The notes below the pieces were generated by a model. It did no database searches. It saw only the letters and a program-made list of their open reading frames with translations, and was not told where the DNA came from. Below, one piece after another: positions 24,801 through 36,740 of a DNA stretch of 64,000 bases (the first letter of the stretch is position 1; the number at the start of each line of letters is the position of its first letter). The position numbers and the translations under genes were made by a program. This DNA is from Luzula sylvatica (lineage: Eukaryota; Streptophyta; Magnoliopsida; Poales; Juncaceae), in the NCBI GenBank assembly GCA_946800325.1, contig OX326960.1, forward strand, positions 35,183,629 to 35,247,628. The letters are read 5' to 3'.

Positions 24801-25818
24801 GTTTTTCGATTCAAAACAAGATTTTAACGCTTTGAGGAGTTCAAATAACGTGTTTTTAGATCATTTGTATCGTATCTTTTAGTACATAACTTTTCACCAA
24901 ATTTCACAAACACTAAGGAAGTTTGTTTTTCGATTTCAAAACAATATTTTAACGCTTTGAGGAGTTCAAATAACGTGTTTTTAGTTCATTTGTATCGTAT
25001 CTTTTAGTACATAACTTTTCACCCAATTTCACAAACACTAAGGAAGTTTGTTTTTCGAGTCAAAACAAGATTTTAACGCTTTGAGGAGTTCAAATAACGT
25101 GTTTTTAGATCATTTGTATCGTATCTTTTAGTACATAACTTTTCACCAAATTTCACAAACACTAAGGAAGTTTATTTTTCGATTCAAAACAAGATTTTAA
25201 CGCTTTGAGGAGTTCAAATAACGTGTTTTTAGTTCATTTGTATCGTATGCTTTACTACATAACTTTTCACCAAATTTCACAAACACTAAGGAAGTTTGTT
25301 TTTCGAGTGAAAACAAGATTTTAACGCTTTGAGGAGTTCAAATAACGTGTTTTTAGATCATTTGTATCGTATCTTTTAGTACATAACTTTTCACCAAATT
25401 TCACAAACACTAAGGAAGTTTGTTTTTCGATTCAAAACAAAATTTTAACGCTTTGAGGAGTTCAAATAACGTGTTTTTAGATCATTTGTATCGTATCTTT
25501 TAGTACATAACGTTTCACCAAATTTCACAAACACTAAGGAAGTTTGTTTTTCGATTCAAAACAAGATTTTAACGCTTTGAGGAGTTCAAATAACGTGTTT
25601 TTAGTTCATTTGTATCGTATGTTTTACTACATAACTTTTCACCAAATTTCACAAACACTAAGGAAGTTTGTTTTTCGAGTCAAAACAAGATTTTAACGCT
25701 TTGAGGAGTTCAAATAACGAGTTTTTAGTTCATTTGTATCGTATGTTTTACTACATAAGTTTTCACCAAATTTCACAAACACTAAGGAAGTTTGTTTTTC
25801 GAGTCAAAACAAGATTTT
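21846..25818 (+). repeat. 32-monomer unit, copy 2 of the tandem pair (3973 bp)
   Basis: Repeats 17873-21845 with all four private marks (23212, 24068-24074, 24735, 25720). Class order at its right edge switches to I A I A B C D F (25819-26811), which matches 17129-18121 rather than the start of the unit, so the pair is inserted into an older order rather than being part of a longer run of 32-mers. Confidence 0.9.
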
Positions 25819-26811
25819 AACGCTTTGAGGAGTTCAAATAACGTGTTTTTAGATCATTTGTATCGTATCTTTTAGTACATAACTTTTCACCAAATTTCAG
25901 AAACACTAAGGAAGTTTGTTTTTCTATTCAAAACAAGATTTTAACGCTTTGAGGAGTTCAAATAACGTGTTTTCAGATTATTTGTATCGTATATTTTACT
26001 ACATAACATTTCACCAAATTTCAGAAACACTAAGGAAGTTTGTTTTTCTATTCAAAACAAGATTTTAACGCTTTGAGGAGTTCAAATAACGTGTTTTTAG
26101 ATCATTTGTATCGTATCTTTTAGTACATAACTTTTCACCAAATTTCAGAAACACTAAGGAAGTTTGTTTTTCTATTCAAAACAAGATTTTAACGCTTTGA
26201 GGAGTTCAAATAATGTGTTTTCAGATTATTTGTATCGTATATTTTACTACATAACATTTCACCAAATTTCAGAAACACTAAGGAAGTTTGTTTTTCTATT
26301 CAAAACAAGATTTTAACGCTTTGAGGAGTTCAAATAACGTGTTTTTAGATCATTTGTATCGTATCTTTTAGTACATAACTTTTCACCAAATTTCACAAAC
26401 ACTAAGGAAATTTGTTTTTCGATTCAAAACAAGATTTTAACGCTTTGAGGAGTTCAAATAACGTGTTTTTAGTTCATTTGTATCGTATGTTTTACTACAT
26501 AACTTTTCACCAAATTTCACAAACACTAAGGAAGTTTGTTTTTCGAGTCAAAACAAGATTTTAACGCTTTGAGGAGTTCAAATAACGTGTTTTTAGATCA
26601 TTTGTATCGTATCTTTTAGTACATAACGTTTCACCAAATTTCACAAACACTAAGGAAGTTTGTTTTTCGATTCAAAACAAGATTTTAACGCTTTGAGGAG
26701 TTCAAATAACGTGTTTTTAGATCATTTGTATCGTATCTTTTACTACATAACTTTTCACCAAATTTGACAAACACTAAGAAAGTTTGTTTTTCGATTTCAA
26801 AACAAGATTTT
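25447..26811 (+). repeat. 11-monomer unit, copy 1 of a tandem pair (1365 bp)
   Basis: Class order: D C C I A I A B C D F. The first three monomers are also the last three of the second 32-mer copy, so this later duplication overlaps it. Marks include aacgag (25720) and taatgtg (26214), each recurring 1365 bases later. Confidence 0.9.
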
Positions 26812-28176
26812 AACGCTTTGAGGAGTTCAAATAACGTGTTTTTAGATCATTTGTATCGTATCTTTTAGTACATAACGTTTCACCAAATTTCACAAACACT
26901 AAGGAAGTTTGTTTTTCGATTCAAAACAAGATTTTAACGCTTTGAGGAGTTCAAATAACGTGTTTTTAGTTCATTTGTATCGTATGTTTTACTACATAAC
27001 TTTTCACCAAATTTCACAAACACTAAGGAAGTTTGTTTTTCGAGTCAAAACAAGATTTTAACGCTTTGAGGAGTTCAAATAACGAGTTTTTAGTTCATTT
27101 GTATCGTATGTTTTACTACATAAGTTTTCACCAAATTTCACAAACACTAAGGAAGTTTGTTTTTCGAGTCAAAACAAGATTTTAACGCTTTGAGGAGTTC
27201 AAATAACGTGTTTTTAGATCATTTGTATCGTATCTTTTAGTACATAACTTTTCACCAAATTTCAGAAACACTAAGGAAGTTTGTTTTTCTATTCAAAACA
27301 AGATTTTAACGCTTTGAGGAGTTCAAATAACGTGTTTTCAGATTATTTGTATCGTATATTTTACTACATAACATTTCACCAAATTTCAGAAACACTAAGG
27401 AAGTTTGTTTTTCTATTCAAAACAAGATTTTAACGCTTTGAGGAGTTCAAATAACGTGTTTTTAGATCATTTGTATCGTATCTTTTAGTACATAACTTTT
27501 CACCAAATTTCAGAAACACTAAGGAAGTTTGTTTTTCTATTCAAAACAAGATTTTAACGCTTTGAGGAGTTCAAATAATGTGTTTTCAGATTATTTGTAT
27601 CGTATATTTTACTACATAACATTTCACCAAATTTCAGAAACACTAAGGAAGTTTGTTTTTCTATTCAAAACAAGATTTTAACGCTTTGAGGAGTTCAAAT
27701 AACGTGTTTTTAGATCATTTGTATCGTATCTTTTAGTACATAACTTTTCACCAAATTTCACAAACACTAAGGAAATTTGTTTTTCGATTCAAAACAAGAT
27801 TTTAACGCTTTGAGGAGTTCAAATAACGTGTTTTTAGTTCATTTGTATCGTATGTTTTACTACATAACTTTTCACCAAATTTCACAAACACTAAGGAAGT
27901 TTGTTTTTCGAGTCAAAACAAGATTTTAACGCTTTGAGGAGTTCAAATAACGTGTTTTTAGATCATTTGTATCGTATCTTTTAGTACATAACGTTTCACC
28001 AAATTTCACAAACACTAAGGAAGTTTGTTTTTCGATTCAAAACAAGATTTTAACGCTTTGAGGAGTTCAAATAACGTGTTTTTAGATCATTTGTATCGTA
28101 TCTTTTACTACATAACTTTTCACCAAATTTGACAAACACTAAGAAAGTTTGTTTTTCGATTTCAAAACAAGATTTT
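26812..28176 (+). repeat. 11-monomer unit, copy 2 of the tandem pair (1365 bp)
   Basis: Repeats 25447-26811 with the marks aacgag (27085) and taatgtg (27579). The boundary at 26811/26812 puts a D monomer directly after F, the only place in the window where F is not followed by G. After copy 2 the normal F-G order resumes at 28177. Confidence 0.9.
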
Positions 28177-30286
28177 AACGCTTTGAGGAGTTCAAATAAC
28201 GTGTTTTCAGGTCATTTGTATCGTATCTTTTAGTACATAACTTTTCACCAAATTTCAGAAACACTAAGGAAGTTTGTTTTTCGATTCAAAACAAGATTTT
28301 AACGCTTTGAGGAGTTCAAATAACGTGTTTTTAGATCATTTGTATCGTATCTTTTAGTACATAACTTTTCACCAAATTTCACAAACACTAGGAAAGTTTG
28401 TTTTTCGTTTCAAAACAAGATTTTAACGCTTTGAGGAGTTCAAATAACGTGTTTTTAGATCATTTGTATCGTATCTTTTAGTACATAACTTTTCACCAAA
28501 TTTCAGAAACACTAAGGAAGTTTGTTTTTCTATTCAAAACAAGATTTTAACGCTTTGAGGAGTTCAAATAACGTGTTTTCAGATTATTTGTATCGTATCT
28601 TTTACTACATAACTTTTCGCCAAATTTCAGAAACACTAAGGAAGTTTGTTTTTCTATTCAAAACAAGATTTTAACGCTTTGAGGAGTTCAAATAACGTGT
28701 TTTTAGATCATTTGTATCGTATCTTTTAGTACATAACTTTTCACCAAATTTCACAAACACTAAGGAAGTTTGTTTTTCGATTCAAAACAAAATTTTAACG
28801 CTTTGAGGAGTTCAAATAACGTGTTTTTAGATCATTTGTATCGTATCTTTTACTACATAACTTTTCACCAAATTTGACAAACAGTAAGAAAGTTTGTTTT
28901 TAGATTTCAAAACAAGATTTTAACGCTTTGAGGAGTTCAAATAACGTGTTTTCAGGTCATTTGTATCGTATCTTTTAGTACATAACTTTTCACCAAATTT
29001 CAGAAACACTAAGGAAGTTTGTTTTTCGATTCAAAACAAGATTTTAACGCTTTGAGGAGTTCAAATAACGTGTTTTTAGATCATTTGTATCGTATCTTTT
29101 AGTACATAACTTTTCACCAAATTTCACAAACACTAAGGAAGTTTGTTTTTCGAGTCAAAACAAGATTTTAACGCTTTGAGGAGTTCAAATAACGTGTTTT
29201 TAGATCATTTGTATCGTATCTTTTAGTACATAACTTTTCAGCAAATTTCACAAATACTAAGGAAGTTTGTTTTTCGATTCAAAACGAAATTTTAACGCTT
29301 TGAGGAGTTCAAATAACGTGTTTTTAGATCATTTGTATCGTATCTTTTACTACATAACTTTTCACCAAATTTCAGAAACACTAAGGAAGTTTGTTTTTCG
29401 ATTCAAAACAAGATTTTAACGCTTTGAGGAGTTCAAATAACGTGTTTTTAGATCATTTGTATCGTATCTTTTTGTACATAACTTTTCACCAAATTTCACA
29501 AACACTAAGGAAGTTTGTTTTTCGATTTCAAAACAATATTTTAACGCTTTGAGGAGTTCAAATAACGTGTTTTTAGTTCATTTGTATCGTATCTTTTAGT
29601 ACATAACTTTTCACCCAATTTCACAAACACTAAGGAAGTTTGTTTTTCGAGTCAAAACAAGATTTTAACGCTTTGAGGAGTTCAAATAACGTGTTTTTAG
29701 ATCATTTGTATCGTATCTTTTAGTACATAACTTTTCACCAAATTTCACAAACACTAAGGAAGTTTATTTTTCGATTCAAAACAAGATTTTAACGCTTTGA
29801 GGAGTTCAAATAACGTGTTTTTAGTTCATTTGTATCGTATGTTTTACTACATAACTTTTCACCAAATTTCACAAACACTAAGGATGTTTATTTTTCGATT
29901 CAAAACAAAATTTTAACGCTTTGAGGAGTTCAAATAACGTGTTTTTAGATCATTTGTATCGTATCTTTTAGTACATAACGTTTCACCAAATTTCACAAAC
30001 ACTAAGGAAGTTTGTTTTTCGATTCAAAACAAGATTTTAACGCTTTGAGGAGTTCAAATAACGTGTTTTTAGTTCATTTGTATCGTATGTTTTACTACAT
30101 AACTTTTCACCAAATTTCACAAACACTAAGGAAGTTTGTTTTTCGAGTCAAAACAAGATTTTAACGCTTTGAGGAGTTCAAATAACGTGTTTTTAGTTCA
30201 TTTGTATCGTATGTTTTACTACATAAGTTTTCACCAAATTTCACAAACACTAAGGAAGTTTGTTTTTCGATTCAAAACAAGATTTT
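28177..30286 (+). repeat. 17-monomer segment G H I A K F G L M N O P Q C D C C
   Basis: This stretch matches 34755-36740 in order, and 18122-20107 as well, until the last monomer. It carries several changes not seen in its relatives: cttttcgcc at about 28617, ctttttgtac at about 29473 and ggatg at 29885, so it is either older as a copy or has been left out of recent exchanges. Its last C monomer (30163) ends with the tcgattc loop instead of tcgagtc, marking a junction with the B monomer that follows. Confidence 0.8.
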
Positions 30287-33265
30287 AACGCTTTGAGGAG
30301 TTCAAATAACGTGTTTTTAGATCATTTGTATCGTATCTTTTAGTACATAACTTTTCACCAAATTTCACAAACACTAAGGAAATTTGTTTTTCGATTCAAA
30401 ACAAGATTTTAACGCTTTGAGGAGTTCAAATAACGTGTTTTTAGTTCATTTGTATCGTATCTTTTAGTACATAACTTTTCACCAAATTTCACAAACACTA
30501 AGGAAGTTTGTTTTTCGAGTCAAAACAAGATTTTAACGCTTTGAGGAGTTCAAATAACGTGTTTTTAGATCATTTGTATCGTATCTTTTAGTACATAACT
30601 TTTCACCAAATTTCAGAAACACTAAGGAAGTTTGTTTTTCTATTCAAAACAAGATTTTAACGCTTTGAGGAGTTCAAATAACGTGTTTTTAGTTCATTTG
30701 TATCGTATGTTTTACTACATAACTTTTCACCAAATTTCACAAACACTAAGGAAGTTTGTTTTTCGAGTCAAAACAAGATTTTAACGCTTTGAGGAGTTCA
30801 AATAACGTGTTTTTAGATCATTTGTATCGTATCTTTTAGTACATAACTTTTCACCAAATTTCACAAACACTAAGGAAGTTTGTTTTTCGATTCAAAACAA
30901 AATTTTAACGCTTTGAGGAGTTCAAATAACGTGTTTTTAGATCATTTGTATCGTATCTTTTACTACATAACTTTTCACCAAATTTGACAAACACTAAGAA
31001 AGTTTGTTTTTCGATTTCAAAACAAGATTTTAACGCTTTGAGGAGTTCAAATAACGTGTTTTCAGGTCATTTGTATCGTATCTTTTAGTACATAACTTTT
31101 CACCAAATTTCAGAAACACTAAGGAAGTTTGTTTTTCGATTCAAAACAAGATTTTAACGCTTTGAGGAGTTCAAATAACGTGTTTTTAGATCATTTGTAT
31201 CGTATCTTTTAGTACATAACTTTTCACCAAATTTCACAAACACTAGGAAAGTTTGTTTTTCGTTTCAAAACAAGATTTTAACGCTTTGAGGAGTTCAAAT
31301 AACGTGTTTTTAGATCATTTGTATCGTATCTTTTAGTACATAACTTTTCACCAAATTTCAGAAACACTAAGGAAGTTTGTTTTTCTATTCAAAACAAGAT
31401 TTTAACGCTTTGAGGAGTTCAAATAACGTGTTTTCAGATTATTTGTATCGTATATTTTACTACATAACTTTTCACCAAATTTCAGAAACACTAAGGAAGT
31501 TTGTTTTTCTATTCAAAACAAGATTTTAACGCTTTGAGGAGTTCAAATAACGTGTTTTTAGATCATTTGTATCGTATCTTTTAGTACATAACTTTTCACC
31601 AAATTTCACAAACACTAAGGAAATTTGTTTTTCGATTCAAAACAAGATTTTAACGCTTTGAGGAGTTCAAATAACGTGTTTTTAGTTCATTTGTATCGTA
31701 TGTTTTACTACATAACTTTTCACCAAATTTCACAAACACTAAGGAAGTTTGTTTTTCGAGTCAAAACAAAATTTTAACGCTTTGAGGAGTTCAAATAACG
31801 TGTTTTTAGATCATTTGTATCGTATCTTTTAGTACGTAACGTTTCACCAAATTTCACAAACACTAAGGAAGTTTGTTTTTCGATTCAAAACAAGATTTTA
31901 ACGCTTTGAGGAGTTCAAATAACGTGTTTTTAGTTCATTTGTATCGTATGTTTTACTACATAACTTTTCACCAAATTTCACAAACACTAAGGAAGTTTGT
32001 TTTTCGAGTCAAAACAAGATTTTAACGCTTTGAGGAGTTCAAATAACGTGTTTTTAGATCATTTGTATCGTATCTTTTAGTACATAACTTTTCAGCAAAT
32101 TTCACAAACACTAAGGAAGTTTGTTTTTCGAGTCAAAACAAGATTTTAACGCTTTGAGGAGTTCAAATAACGTGTTTTTAGATCATTTGTATCGTATCTT
32201 TTACTACATAACTTTTCTCCAAATTTGACAAACAGTAAGAAAGTTTGTTTTTCGATTTCAAAACAAGATTTTAACGCTTTGAGGAGTTCAAATAACGTGT
32301 TTTCAGGTCATTTGTATCGTATCTTTTAGTACATAACTTTTCACCAAATTTCAGAAACACTAAGGAAGTTTGTTTTTCGATTCAAAACAAGATTTTAACG
32401 CTTTGAGGAGTTCAAATAACGTGTTTTTAGATCATTTGTATCGTATCTTTTAGTACATAACTTTTCACCAAATTTCACAAACACTAAGGAAGTTTGTTTT
32501 TCGAGTCAAAACAAGATTTTAACGCTTTGAGGAGTTCAAATAACGTGTTTTTAGATCATTTGTATCGTATCTTTTAGTACATAACTTTTCAGCAAATTTC
32601 ACAAATACTAAGGAAGTTTGTTTTTCGATTCAAAACGAAATTTTAACGCTTTGAGGAGTTCAAATAACGTGTTTTTTGATCATTTGTATCGTATCTTTTA
32701 CTACATAACTTTTCACCAAATTTCAGAAACACTAAGGAAGTTTGTTTTTCGATTCAAAACAAGATTTTAACGCTTTGAGGAGTTCAAATAACGTGTTTTT
32801 AGATCATTTGTATCGTATCTTTTAGTACATAACTTTTCACCAAATTTCACAAACACTAAGGAAGTTTGTTTTTCGATTTCAAAACAATATTTTAACGCTT
32901 TGAGGAGTTCAAATAACGTGTTTTTAGTTCATTTGTATCGTATCTTTTAGTACATAACTTTTCACCCAATTTCACAAACACTAAGGAAGTTTGTTTTTCG
33001 AGTCAAAACAAGATTTTAACGCTTTGAGGAGTTCAAATAACGTGTTTTTAGATCATTTGTATCGTATCTTTTAGTACATAACTTTTCACCAAATTTCACA
33101 AACACTAAGGAAGTTTATTTTTCGATTCAAAACAAGATTTTAACGCTTTGAGGAGTTCAAATAACGTGTTTTTAGTTCATTTGTATCGTATGCTTTACTA
33201 CATAACTTTTCACCAAATTTCACAAACACTAAGGAAGTTTGTTTTTCGAGTGAAAACAACATTTT
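30287..33265 (+). repeat. 24-monomer segment repeating 10923-13901 (offset 19364)
   Basis: Class order: B E I C K F G H I A B C D C M F G L M N O P Q C, including the gttttttgatcat N monomer (32678) and the atgctt / gtgaaaac C monomer (33142). It reproduces a segment 19.4 kb to the left. New changes are cgagtcaaaacaaaa at the end of the C monomer starting 31652 and aacaacatttt at about 33260. Confidence 0.83.
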
Positions 33266-33637
33266 AACGCTTTGAGGAGTTCAAATAACGTGTTTTTAGA
33301 TCATTTGTATCGTATCTTTTAGTACATAACTTTTCACCAAATTTCACAAACACTAAGGAAGTTTGTTTTTCGATTCAAAACAAAATTTTAACGCTTTGAG
33401 GAGTTCAAATAACGTGTTTTTAGATCATTTGTATCGTATCTTTTAGTACATAACGTTTCACCAAATTTCACAAACACTAAGGAAGTTTGTTTTTCGATTC
33501 AAAACAAGATTTTAACGCTTTGAGGAGTTCAAATAACGTGTTTTTAGTTCATTTGTATCGTATGTTTTACTACATAACTTTTCACCAAATTTCACAAACA
33601 CTAAGGAAGTTTGTTTTTCGAGTCAAAACAAGATTTT

Positions 33638-36600
33638 AACGCTTTGAGGAGTTCAAATAACGTGTTTTTAGTTCATTTGTATCGTATGTTTTACTACATA
33701 AGTTTTCACCAAATTTCACAAACACTAAGGAAGTTTGTTTTTCGAGTCAAAACAAGATTTTAACGCTTTGAGGAGTTCAAATAACGTGTTTTTAGATCAT
33801 TTGTATCGTATCTTTTAGTACATAACTTTTCACCAAATTTCAGAAACACTAAGGAAGTTTGTTTTTCTATTCAAAACAAGATTTTAACGCTTTGAGGAGT
33901 TCAAATAACGTGTTTTCAGATTATTTGTATCGTATATTTTACTACATAACATTTCACCAAATTTCAGAAACACTAAGGAAGTTTGTTTTTCTATTCAAAA
34001 CAAGATTTTAACGCTTTGAGGAGTTCAAATAACGTGTTTTTAGATCATTTGTATCGTATCTTTTAGTACATAACTTTTCACCAAATTTCAGAAACACTAA
34101 GGAAGTTTGTTTTTCTATTCAAAACAAGATTTTAACGCTTTGAGGAGTTCAAATAATGTGTTTTCAGATTATTTGTATCGTATATTTTACTACATAACAT
34201 TTCACCAAATTTCAGAAACACTAAGGAAGTTTGTTTTTCTATTCAAAACAAGATTTTAACGCTTTGAGGAGTTCAAATAACGTGTTTTTAGATCATTTGT
34301 ATCGTATCTTTTAGTACATAACTTTTCACCAAATTTCACAAACACTAAGGAAATTTGTTTTTCGATTCAAAACAAGATTTTAACGCTTTGAGGAGTTCAA
34401 ATAACGTGTTTTTAGTTCATTTGTATCGTATGTTTTACTACATAACTTTTCACCAAATTTCACAAACACTAAGGAAGTTTGTTTTTCGAGTCAAAACAAG
34501 ATTTTAACGCTTTGAGGAGTTCAAATAACGTGTTTTTAGATCATTTGTATCGTATCTTTTAGTACATAACGTTTCACCAAATTTCACAAACACTAAGGAA
34601 GTTTGTTTTTCGATTCAAAACAAGATTTTAACGCTTTGAGGAGTTCAAATAACGTGTTTTTAGATCATTTGTATCGTATCTTTTACTACATAACTTTTCA
34701 CCAAATTTGACAAACACTAAGAAAGTTTGTTTTTCGATTTCAAAACAAGATTTTAACGCTTTGAGGAGTTCAAATAACGTGTTTTCAGGTCATTTGTATC
34801 GTATCTTTTAGTACATAACTTTTCACCAAATTTCAGAAACACTAAGGAAGTTTGTTTTTCGATTCAAAACAAGATTTTAACGCTTTGAGGAGTTCAAATA
34901 ACGTGTTTTTAGATCATTTGTATCGTATCTTTTAGTACATAACTTTTCACCAAATTTCACAAACACTAGGAAAGTTTGTTTTTCGTTTCAAAACAAGATT
35001 TTAACGCTTTGAGGAGTTCAAATAACGTGTTTTTAGATCATTTGTATCGTATCTTTTAGTACATAACTTTTCACCAAATTTCAGAAACACTAAGGAAGTT
35101 TGTTTTTCTATTCAAAACAAGATTTTAACGCTTTGAGGAGTTCAAATAACGTGTTTTCAGATTATTTGTATCGTATCTTTTACTACATAACTTTTCACCA
35201 AATTTCAGAAACACTAAGGAAGTTTGTTTTTCTATTCAAAACAAGATTTTAACGCTTTGAGGAGTTCAAATAACGTGTTTTTAGATCATTTGTATCGTAT
35301 CTTTTAGTACATAACTTTTCACCAAATTTCACAAACACTAAGGAAGTTTGTTTTTCGATTCAAAACAAAATTTTAACGCTTTGAGGAGTTCAAATAACGT
35401 GTTTTTAGATCATTTGTATCGTATCTTTTACTACATAACTTTTCACCAAATTTGACAAACAGTAAGAAAGTTTGTTTTTAGATTTCAAAACAAGATTTTA
35501 ACGCTTTGAGGAGTTCAAATAACGTGTTTTCAGGTCATTTGTATCGTATCTTTTAGTACATAACTTTTCACCAAATTTCAGAAACACTAAGGAAGTTTGT
35601 TTTTCGATTCAAAACAAGATTTTAACGCTTTGAGGAGTTCAAATAACGTGTTTTTAGATCATTTGTATCGTATCTTTTAGTACATAACATTTCACCAAAT
35701 TTCACAAACACTAAGGAAGTTTGTTTTTCGAGTCAAAACAAGATTTTAACGCTTTGAGGAGTTCAAATAACGTGTTTTTAGATCATTTGTATCGTATCTT
35801 TTAGTACATAACTTTTCAGCAAATTTCACAAATACTAAGGAAGTTTGTTTTTCGATTCAAAACGAAATTTTAACGCTTTGAGGAGTTCAAATAACGTGTT
35901 TTTAGATCATTTGTATCGTATCTTTTACTACATAACTTTTCACCAAATTTCAGAAACACTAAGGAAGTTTGTTTTTCGATTCAAAACAAGATTTTAACGC
36001 TTTGAGGAGTTCAAATAACGTGTTTTTAGATCATTTGTATCGTATCTTTTAGTACATAACTTTTCACCAAATTTCACAAACACTAAGGAAGTTTGTTTTT
36101 CGATTTCAAAACAATATTTTAACGCTTTGAGGAGTTCAAATAACGTGTTTTTAGTTCATTTGTATCGTATCTTTTAGTACATAACTTTTCACCCAATTTC
36201 ACAAACACTAAGGAAGTTTGTTTTTCGAGTCAAAACAAGATTTTAACGCTTTGAGGAGTTCAAATAACGTGTTTTTAGATCATTTGTATCGTATCTTTTA
36301 GTACATAACTTTTCACCAAATTTCACAAACACTAAGGAAGTTTATTTTTCGATTCAAAACAAGATTTTAACGCTTTGAGGAGTTCAAATAACGTGTTTTT
36401 AGTTCATTTGTATCGTATGTTTTACTACATAACTTTTCACCAAATTTCACAAACACTAAGGAAGTTTATTTTTCGATTCAAAACAAAATTTTAACGCTTT
36501 GAGGAGTTCAAATAACGTGTTTTTAGATCATTTGTATCGTATCTTTTAGTACATAACGTTTCACCAAATTTCACAAACACTAAGGAAGTTTGTTTTTCGA

Positions 36601-36740
36601 TTCAAAACAAGATTTTAACGCTTTGAGGAGTTCAAATAACGTGTTTTTAGTTCATTTGTATCGTATGTTTTACTACATAACTTTTCACCAAATTTCACAA
36701 ACACTAAGGAAGTTTGTTTTTCGAGTCAAAACAAGATTTT
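33638..36740 (+). repeat. 25-monomer unit, copy 1 of a tandem pair (3103 bp)
   Basis: Class order: C I A I A B C D F G H I A K F G L M N O P Q C D C. With the four monomers before it, the stretch 33142-36740 matches 16509-20107 at an offset of 16633. The taatgtg mark lies at 34157 and recurs 3103 bases later at 37260. A private ataacattt in the L monomer (about 35689) separates this copy from the next. Confidence 0.87.
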
